The translations under genes were made by a program, and so were the position numbers. This document shows, in pieces, positions 1 through 6,262 of a stretch of 13,069 nucleotides of DNA. Each line of letters begins with the position of its first letter. Positions within the stretch are counted from its first letter, which is position 1. The notes below the pieces were generated by a model, which did no database searches, was not told the DNA's origin, and saw only the letters and a list, made by a program, of their open reading frames with translations. Origin of the DNA: Saccoglossus kowalevskii (taxonomy: Eukaryota > Hemichordata > Enteropneusta > Harrimaniidae); the NCBI RefSeq assembly GCF_000003605.2, contig NW_003138387.1:4675-17743 (forward strand), in the 5' to 3' direction.

Positions 1-710
1 TAGTCCTAGGTAATTAGTATATAATAATAATGAGATGTTTTGACAAACTATTCATATCTGTCATTGAAGAACGTCTGGTTATATATAGAATAACTACTAG
101 GGACTACAATTACCTAATACCATTCAGTGATTGCATATTTTGCTTCCCGCACCCCAATTATTGAAGAGGGAAAGCTGGTGTCCAATCTCTGATAAAGTTA
201 TCGAGGGTCAAATTTCAATTTCTTAAAATTTTATAAGTGGGACTTGCCAAGACACTAGCACTAACCATGACCATTTTCTGTATATAATATATATCTGTCT
301 ATGCAGCCTTTACTAATTTCATGAATACAACTGCATTGACTGAAATACTTGACAGGAATTTTAGAAGACTGAATGTGAGAGTAGAATTGTGAAATTTGTC
401 TTTTTTAATTCAAAATTACTTCAAATTGCAAACTCTGTGGATTCTTCAAACACTGAGGGCACTTTTGCAGTATAAAGTACTTATTAATCGAGTCACCCAA
501 ATTTTCCTTCACCAATTCAACCATTGATAAATGAATGTATAATTTTAATAATTAACATTATATGCTTACAAAGTGAAAATCGATGCATTTGAAGTCATCC
601 ACAAGGATAATAGTCACTGAAATTTCATATCTACTACAGAATTTTGACTGCCATAAAAGTTTTTTCCTGGCTGTATAAAATAAAAAGGCGAGTACAAATA
701 TACCCCTTAC
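1..710 (-). other. KLHL20: KLHL20 intron, left-truncated
   Basis: This is the intron that follows the third coding exon; it runs out of the window. I looked on the minus strand for a Kelch exon (Gly-Gly, then Tyr and Trp at family spacing) and found none, so the intron is longer than 710 bases. It is AT-rich with no recognisable mobile element or RNA gene. Confidence 0.8.
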
Positions 711-921
711 CAGCAAATAAAACTTCACCGCATCTGATAGGTTTCCTGGGTCGTGTTCTTGGTCCTTGCATCAACGGTCTTTCTTGGGGTAATAGTAAAT
801 AGTTCTTGGCTTCATCAACAAGATCTCGGCATGATTCATCACTCTTTATGAGTAGATCCGAACCAACTGTACCAACTAGAAATTTAGGATTTAGTAGCGG
901 CAGTCGAACATGTTCAAGGAC
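711..921 (-). CDS. KLHL20: KLHL20 third coding exon (end of BACK, linker to Kelch)
   Basis: This 211-bp exon encodes residues 227-296 plus one base. The acceptor is cttcatag before GTCCTTGAA and the donor is TTTGCTG|gtaaggg, giving phase 1. Translation gives [20 protein letters not shown], then the [17 protein letters not shown] segment and the basic linker [18 protein letters not shown], at which KLHL20 enters its first Kelch strand. No open frame starts with an initiator here because it is internal. The exon was found by translating the minus strand between the splice signals. The next exon, which should begin with the rest of a Val codon and a Gly-Gly pair, is not in the window. Confidence 0.92.
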
Positions 922-3431
922 CTATGAAGATAAAGTGTGTTTTACGCATTGTTTTGCAAAGGTTGAACTCACTTGAGAACTTAGAAAAAGCAAAGATATA
1001 CCAACAGCACTATTAAACTAGTCATCTGTCAGCGTAAACAACGTAACTGAGCTGTCTATAAAATGTTATATGAATTGTTACAGACACATTTCAAATATGT
1101 TACAGACGTCTCCCTCCAAAATGTGCATCATATTTACGCATAATTGTATGTTTACAAATCAGATGCAGCAATGCAGTGTATGGTGGAAATAAGAATACAA
1201 CCGATGGTGCATACACTCCAATGCAAATCCTATAAAATGCATTTGCATGTTTTAAATCACAAAATTATGACTAAAAGCATCGATGCTATGTGTCAATCAA
1301 AATTTGTTCATAACCGCTGTGACATCTTGTCTAAAGGATCCCATACAGCTGATGATTTTTAAAAAGAAAGTCAAAAATGTAAAGTTGGCACAGACGATCC
1401 ATCAATAATATGAACAGCTCCGCTGTTGATGAGGTCTAGCAGAGCTAGCAATTTGATTTTAAAGATGGTACCTGTGGTAACAAACATCGCCTGTCTCCTA
1501 TAATGTACTTGACCCATGCCATTACAGCACTATACACTTGTTCTTCAGTTCGGACGTTCAATTCATCACTGCCAATGATTTCTATGAGTTGATTGACAGG
1601 AAGCAGCATGAATTCCTCACTTTCCATTACCTGAAACATACAAGTTATCAAAGATGTTTCATGCAAGGACAAAAAAACTTGTGCGTATTCAGGTGGCACA
1701 GAGTGTTGATTTCAATCTCCACACATACATTTGTACCTCTATTAGGAATAGAATCTTTATTGCTATTATATCCTATATTTGAGGTTTTGATGAAATATAC
1801 AATAGAGTAAAGCATAGAAAATAACGAACACTAACAATACAGGAAAAAACAAGACAGTAAAATTTCTAGACATAGAAAAACTGGTTACCGGGGTAATTTG
1901 TATTTTCTGAAGCAGATGGTTTATGCATTTCCCATTTAATTGAATTTTCTTGTACTGGTATATTAAAACAGTTATAGATGTGTTTTGCCATATCATTTAT
2001 AATGTTTTCATCTTTATAGTTTAAAATATTAATTTATAATCATTCATTGTGTTATTCAGTTTAGTCATGCTTACAAATTGAAAATATTGAAAAAACAAAC
2101 AAAACAGCCATGACATAGTTTGAACAAATTTCCATTTTTGGCAAATTTCGGCATATTTATTTTCCGTCTTGTTTACATCAGTCACAGCAACAGCGCGACA
2201 TGTGATCAATGACTGTTGCCAATTATGCAGACAAATAAGATGAAGGTATGAAAGAGGAAAAAGTTGTTACAATAAGGTTATTTGGGAATACTCCAAAGTA
2301 TGCACCCAGGCAATACAAGATTGCATCTCAGTGCAGATCGTATCAACACCTGCTACACATCAATTTCAAATAAAAAAATGCTCCTCAGAAAGAATGAAAA
2401 TGGTAACATAACAAAGAAAAACACATACACTAACAAAAGTCACAATAATACACGAACAATAATTACAAAAAATAAAATACAGAATTGACAATTAAGGAGG
2501 TACTGCTATCTTCGAAGAAAATTGTTTTTAATAAACTTTGCCAGTGATATATGGATCATAGTGTTTTTGCTTTTCATTAAAATTAGGAACATTTTAAGAT
2601 TGTTTAGGCAATATGATAAGTGCCTCTAACATATTTGAGGTATATTGTGTAGTAATAACATCATTTTGTCTACAGTAAACAGATAAATGTTTATCTCATA
2701 GTCAGTTTGAGTTTGCAGATGAAAAAATTATTAACTATAATCGAGAACCACATCTCTAAAGTGCACATAAAATTGCCTGTATTTATACTTTATTAATAAC
2801 AAACCAAAAATTGGATGGACCATTAATATACGACTTATTTGACTACTACACACATTTGTAATCAATGTTAATGCATGAGCTACTAATAGAGCAAATACTG
2901 CATTTGACTTACCTCTTGAAAATTATGTTGTGTAAATTTATCAGCAATTCTCAGCAAATCTCGGCACGCGTGGGTATCGGCAAATGCACGTATTCCTAAA
3001 CAATTGGAAGGATCTAATTGTCTTTTCAGAAATTCACAACAAGCATCTTGTATTTCCTGTAGCTGTAATAAACAAGCTGCTGGTAAGAGTGTCTGAACAT
3101 TGCCTTCCTCGACTGTGATGGAGGATGTGTATGCAAAGTCTATTAACAATTCCATGGCATTCTCATCAATGTCTCTTATTGTCACTTCAGTTTGTCTACT
3201 CTCTGCAAGTTCACCAGTAAACATGGCATGGAAGTACAGACTACATGCTGACAATATAACCCTGTGTGCGTATATCCGTTTCTGTCCAACAATAATGACA
3301 ACATCGCAAAGTTCCCTGTGTTTTCGTAAGTTGTTGGTTGCTTCAAGGGTCTGTCGAGGATGTTTATCTGAATTATAGACCAGTCTTGCAGGCTGCATTT
3401 GAGGGTCTAAACATCCTTGCTCCCCCATCAT
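711..3431 (-). CDS. KLHL20: KLHL20 orthologue (BTB-BACK-Kelch CUL3 adaptor), 5' part, cut by window edge
   Basis: Three coding exons (3431-2913, 1630-1472, 921-711) join in frame to 296 residues plus one base of the next codon. KLHL20 is the substrate receptor of a CUL3-RING ubiquitin ligase. Its family targets include PML, DAPK1 and trafficking or cytoskeletal proteins; BTB-BACK binds CUL3 and dimerises, and Kelch binds the substrate. Visible here are a short N-terminus, a BTB domain at about residues 30-137 ([34 protein letters not shown]) and a BACK domain at about 138-275 ([31 protein letters not shown]). The linker [20 protein letters not shown] then leads into the first Kelch blade. [10 protein letters not shown] and the near-identity through BACK to human KLHL20, recalled from memory, separate it from other KLHL proteins. 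The six Kelch repeats must lie left of the window. It is divergent from the ANKRD45-like gene. Confidence 0.95.
922..1471 (-). other. KLHL20: KLHL20 intron (550 bp)
   Basis: This intron runs from the donor CAG|gtacc to the acceptor cttcatag, in phase 0. It is AT-rich, and a short plus-strand open frame at 1144-1362 shows no recognisable protein. I see no RNA gene or repeat in it. Confidence 0.85.
1472..1630 (-). CDS. KLHL20: KLHL20 second coding exon (BACK domain)
   Basis: This 159-bp exon encodes 53 residues (174-226) from [11 protein letters not shown] to RRCLLPQ and is phase 0 at both ends. The acceptor is tatgtttcag before GTAATGGAA. The donor is CCACAG|gtacc. The residues continue the BACK helices without a gap from the exon at 2913-3431 and match the KLHL20 family through [12 protein letters not shown] and AVMAWVKY. 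Reading past either splice site gives a short spurious extension, which explains why the open frame is longer than the exon. Confidence 0.93.
1631..2912 (-). other. KLHL20: KLHL20 intron (1,282 bp)
   Basis: This intron runs from the donor GAG|gtaagtc to the acceptor tatgtttcag, in phase 0. It separates the BTB exon from the BACK exon. The content is AT-rich. Small open frames on both strands (for example 1766-1996, 2021-2209 and 2282-2488) have low-complexity, AT-driven composition and no family resemblance. I see no repeat or mobile element. Confidence 0.85.
2913..3431 (-). CDS. KLHL20: KLHL20 first coding exon (BTB and start of BACK)
   Basis: This exon carries residues 1-173 and ends in phase 0 at GAG|gtaagt (donor just below 2913). 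The start is one of two consecutive ATGs. The first (3431-3429) has A at -3. The second has A at -3 and G at +4, so either may be used. Upstream, a T-rich tract ends in CAG at 3465-3463, a 3' splice site, so the exon begins at about 3462 with a short 5' UTR. A second CAG 8-9 bases downstream gives a tandem acceptor choice. The N-terminus before SDKHPRQ is about 20 residues, shorter than the roughly 45 I remember in vertebrate KLHL20. The whole BTB domain sits in this one exon. Confidence 0.93.
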
Positions 3432-4352
3432 GGTTTAAAGGAAAGTTTTTTTTCCTGAGGAACTGAAAAAAATATATATTGAGTATAAAAATTATTCAAG
3501 ATATACACAACCATTAGGATAGTGAGTCACTAAATTTTATTTTTTGGACGACTCGCATTCTTTCTTGGGATGTTATTACCTACAGCCACATTACATGTAC
3601 AAGGTGGAAGCAGTCAATAAATTTGTCTTTATTACATTTAAATATGAATGTAAATAGAGTGATTGCACATAACAGAAGACATTACTGATCTGAATTAATT
3701 TTTCCAGCTTAAACAATTTACAGCAAGTCTTGTAAGTAGAGTATTTGTTCACTAATTTGCTGACAACTTTTGTTTTGACTCATACAGAAGACGTACAATT
3801 AGAAATACCCTTCATTCTGTCACCATCAAATGGTAGTCATCTCTAAAAAAAAAACCAGTATTTTAAATAAGTTTAAGATGTTTTACAGAGCGGAAAAGTA
3901 TGCAAAATTGTTTGTGATAGTAAATTCAGTGTTATCTAAACCAAAGTTTTTACTAGCCCCAATACTTCTAAAACTTAATTAATAAGTTATATTTTCACCA
4001 CTAATTTGAGAAAAGTCATGCAAAACGCCAATTTCCAGTTACTTGAACACAGTAGGAAGCCATACCGTCGGCTATTAAGCGCAAAATCTCATAAAAAGTG
4101 CAAACCCAGAAGTTGACAACCAACCCACGGCTGATGAGCACAGCTATTTCGAGAATGGCCATTTGGGGAAGTCGTTTTGTGGACAACAACAACACACGTA
4201 CCTTGCCGATTGTAAACACATAGAATGCCTACAAAGTTTGGTAATAATGTTATTATATGAGTAGTAGGGAAATTTACCGGCGACTGACTATAACTATGCC
4301 GATCCCACTTTAGGTCATTTTTTATTATCCAGGAAACGTTCCGAGCGCCTGT

Positions 4353-4398
4353 GGTTTGGACCCCTCGCCCTTTCGACCCCTGGACGATTAGACCCCTC
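4353..4398 (-). repeat. 16-bp GGGGTC-unit array, minus orientation (3 units)
   Basis: CCCC runs at 4361, 4377 and 4393 recur at exactly 16 bases. On the minus strand each unit begins GGGGTC followed by one variable base and AA or AAT, for example GGGGTCTAATCGTCCA. The same unit appears in plus orientation at 5270-5336, so the two arrays form an inverted pair about 0.9 kb apart. It is GC- and CpG-richer than its surroundings. Confidence 0.8.
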
Positions 4399-4931
4399 AT
4401 GTGTTTTGCGATTGTACTATACTGTCTTTTATAGAACAAAGCATTTACAAAGCAAAGCATCATTGGAAGTTCAATGTTGAAAAGACGTGCTTTGTTTCAG
4501 TGGTCTAAAGTTTCACGTTCGTCCACTCGATCGGCATCATGAAAAATACGAAATAAGCTTAGCATATGCAACTTTGTATATGTTTGCTAGTGTGTTTATT
4601 GAACATTGTAGTCTATTCCCTACTTGAATTCGAATTTCTACAAGTTGTCTTGGCCCCGGAAATGAACCCGACAGAATATAATTCAAATGAACATTCGCAT
4701 TTTCCTGTTTGATGAAATAATGACAGCCATGTACCGGCTGTAAATATGTTTCTCGTATTTTCACCTAACTACTAGTATTTTGATTGGGGTAATCACAGCT
4801 TTACATGGAAAAGAACATTGACTTTTTCCTGAAAACAAAACAAAAAAGAAATGTGTTAATTGACTATATTGCTGTCCCTAAGAATCGAATGGTATAGTCC
4901 TATTGCTAAACAATAGCCTTGCGATAGTAAA

Positions 4932-4944
4932 CAACATGGCGGAC
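4932..4944 (+). promoter_or_regulatory. YY1-like site in the inferred KLHL20 first intron
   Basis: CAACATGGCGGAC is close to the YY1 consensus around ATGGCGG. It lies about 600 bases inside the inferred first intron and could mark an alternative KLHL20 start or an antisense start. Consensus match only. Confidence 0.4.
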
Positions 4945-4990
4945 TGAACTCTCTCCAACGCCCAGGCATCGATCAGAAAAGATATCCGCT

Positions 4991-5276
4991 GTAATTTGCG
5001 ACTCTGTTGCCAATTTTTTTTATTATCAACTAATTTTATACAGTGAAGTGGTTGTTGCTTTTGATCGGGCAGTATTCATATTCGTAATAAGAGTGGGTTC
5101 AAACGTTTGGGGTTGTGACGACAAGGGGTTCAACCGTCGAGGGAACGCCGTAATTCGCGATTCTGTTGCCAAAGTCAGGTATCTAGTTTTATCCAGTAAA
5201 ATGTTGCAACTTTTGACAAATAATGCTGGGTGCAAATGTTGAGAAGTGTGACGTCAAGCGGTTATACCGTCGAGGG
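4991..5276. repeat. Diverged tandem duplication of about 130-150 bp
   Basis: Copy 1 is about 4991-5143 and copy 2 about 5150-5276. They share a 23-base start with two mismatches (gtaatttgcgactctgttgc versus gtaattcgcgattctgttgc, then caa). Next comes ta(a/g)ttttat(a/c)cagt, then ttgttgcttttga versus gttgcaacttttga. A closing stretch matches from gtgggttcaaacgtt (ctgggtgcaaatgtt) to accgtcgaggg (also accgtcgaggg). Copy 2 runs directly into the 16-bp array. The copies have diverged by substitutions and small indels, so the event is not recent. Confidence 0.75.
5249..5256. promoter_or_regulatory. Second perfect CRE-type octamer, within duplicated copy 2
   Basis: TGACGTCA occurs in the second copy of the tandem duplication; the matching place in copy 1 reads TGACGACA. 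It lies in the inferred KLHL20 first intron about 190 bases from the first exon. Presence of the octamer is certain, function is not. Confidence 0.35.
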
Positions 5277-5336
5277 GTCGAAACGTCCTGGGGTCTAATC
5301 GTCCTGGGGTCCAAACGGCGAGGGGTCCAAACGACT
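5270..5336 (+). repeat. 16-bp GGGGTC-unit array, plus orientation (4 units)
   Basis: GGGG runs start at 5274, 5290, 5306 and 5322, a strict 16-base period with 12 bases between runs. Units are GGGGTCGAAACGTCCT, GGGGTCTAATCGTCCT, GGGGTCCAAACGGCGA and GGGGTCCAAACGACTT. They share GGGGTC, an AA core and a CG dinucleotide near position 11. Degenerate relatives (GGGTTCAAACG, GGGGTTCAACCGTC) lie at 5093-5143. Confidence 0.85.
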
Positions 5337-5444
5337 TGTACGGCGAAAACAAGATTGATTGGCGTTAGATAACACATTTACTTAGCATATTATTGGAAGA
5401 TGTAGGCTAACCAAACTAACACGAAAATGTTAATGAACCCTTAC

Positions 5445-5550
5445 CGGTAGAACTGAATGTCGCCGTTACTCACACAGATCAACAGAACAGTCAAATATAG
5501 ACAACACTTTCTTCTACTTCCGGGCTTTTTTACGTATCCCCTCAAAATGG
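5445..5550 (-). other. KLHL20: Inferred noncoding first exon of KLHL20
   Basis: The minus strand here ends at a strong donor (gtaaggg). Its upstream edge carries a YY1-like and an ETS-like motif, as expected near a housekeeping transcription start. Read on the minus strand the segment has no ATG, and splicing it to the acceptor at 3462 leaves the KLHL20 ATG as the first start codon. The transcription start (about 5520-5550) is a guess from motif position; no transcript data are available. Confidence 0.5.
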
Positions 5551-5554
5551 CGTC
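5516..5554. promoter_or_regulatory. ETS-like and YY1-like motifs at the KLHL20 side of the divergent promoter
   Basis: ACTTCCGGG at 5516-5524 reads CCCGGAAGT on the minus strand, an ETS/GABPA-type site. CAAAATGGCGTC at 5543-5554 matches the YY1 consensus around ATGGCG. The pair is typical of TATA-less animal promoters and lies close to the inferred KLHL20 start site, about 310-340 bases from the ANKRD45 ATG. The match is to consensus only. Confidence 0.55.
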
Positions 5555-5859
5555 ACTGTCACTGACATCTCGCGTGATCGAGACCGTATTTTTGTTAATT
5601 TTCATCTTACGACAAAACTGTATTGATTGTAAACACAATTTCTATACAACATATGTGCTATACTGTACACCATGTCACAATATGTCATATTTCAAAAAGT
5701 ATTTCAATGTTTAAACCGACATTCCCTTGAAATTCTGAACACGAGATTTTGTCGGGATCGTGACGTCATATATGTTGTAGGAAACCATTTTACCGGGGAA
5801 TCACAGAAGTTGCTAACCTACATTTGAGCTTGAGTTGAGGACTAAACATTTTCTTTGAA
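5555..5859. promoter_or_regulatory. Putative bidirectional promoter between KLHL20 and ANKRD45
   Basis: About 300 bases separate the inferred KLHL20 first exon from the ANKRD45-like start codon; the 5' UTR of ANKRD45 must lie in its right part. It contains a perfect CRE and no convincing TATA box at a sensible distance. The head-to-head arrangement with so short a gap is the usual configuration of shared animal promoters. The exact transcription starts cannot be read from sequence. Confidence 0.55.
5761..5768. promoter_or_regulatory. Perfect CRE palindrome upstream of ANKRD45
   Basis: TGACGTCA, the full cAMP-response element bound by CREB/ATF proteins, sits 91 bases before the ANKRD45-like ATG and about 210 bases from the inferred KLHL20 start. 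Being palindromic it can serve both directions. An 8-base match can arise by chance in 13 kb, but its placement in the short divergent gap favours function. Confidence 0.5.
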
Positions 5860-6262
5860 ATGACTACGGGGGACGACCAGCAACCAGCAGAAGACGTGCG
5901 CTCAGAAAGTGGGTCTGTTGAACCTCCATGCATTGAAAATATTCTCATAGAATGTATAAAAAAGGACGACGTTGAACGATTACAGCAATGTTATGACAAC
6001 GAGGAAGACCCGCACTACGGGAAAGTCGATGAACTTTTGAACAAACGAGACGACGATGATGACAGAGCTCCGGTGGATTTGGCATGCACCATGGGCAGGT
6101 TGGAAATTCTGAGGTTTATGATAGAGAAAGGTGTTAACACAAATATACGAGACCATGAAGGAAAGTCGCCACTGGATTTTGCCTGCGTCCTCGGTAGACC
6201 TGAGATAGTGAGAGAACTTTTGGAGAATGGTTCAACTGAGGTCGACACAGCTACTGCCAGAG
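5860..6262 (+). CDS. ANKRD45: ANKRD45 exon 1 (acidic N-terminus, first two ankyrin repeats)
   Basis: This exon encodes residues 1-134 plus one base (phase 1) and ends at the strong donor CCAGAG|gtgagtat. The two repeats, RAPVDLACTMGRLEILRFMI and the one beginning GKSPLDFACVLGRPEIV, keep the ankyrin pattern of a small residue-Leu-Ala-Cys helix followed by the Leu-rich helix, with Asp and Gly in the loops. The first repeat has PVDLAC where TPLHLA is usual. Reading through the donor continues open only to a stop at 6355-6357, which would give a 165-residue product if the intron were retained. Confidence 0.92.

Larger units (their letters stand above)
3463..5444 (-). other. KLHL20: Inferred KLHL20 5' UTR intron (about 2 kb)
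   Basis: A polypyrimidine tract and CAG just upstream of the KLHL20 start codon show that the 5' UTR is spliced. The best donor I see upstream is TACCG|gtaaggg with gt at 5444-5443. The interval holds two arrays of 16-bp GGGGTC units, a tandem duplication of about 150 bp, a YY1-like site at 4932-4944 and a second good donor at about 4201. From 3463 to about 4340 I see only AT-rich sequence. Choice of the 5444 donor is an inference; alternative first exons are possible. Confidence 0.6.

Noticed and set aside
3100-3378. Plus-strand open frame of 92 residues opposite the BTB exon
   Set aside because: It is antisense to a strongly conserved coding exon and its codons mirror KLHL20; it is a shadow.
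4016-4463. Minus-strand open frames of 67 and 124 residues
   Set aside because: They read through the 16-bp repeat array and noncoding sequence, show no family resemblance, and lie in the inferred KLHL20 5' intron.
5026-5377. Short open frames on both strands across the duplicated segment
   Set aside because: The translations (for example repeated Pro-Arg-Arg-Leu-Asp-Pro) are produced by the GGGGTC repeat units, not by a protein family.
5808-5822. Possible RFX X-box (gttgctaacctac) upstream of ANKRD45, attractive for a ciliary gene
   Set aside because: Only the left half resembles the X-box; the second half-site is missing, so the match is no better than chance.
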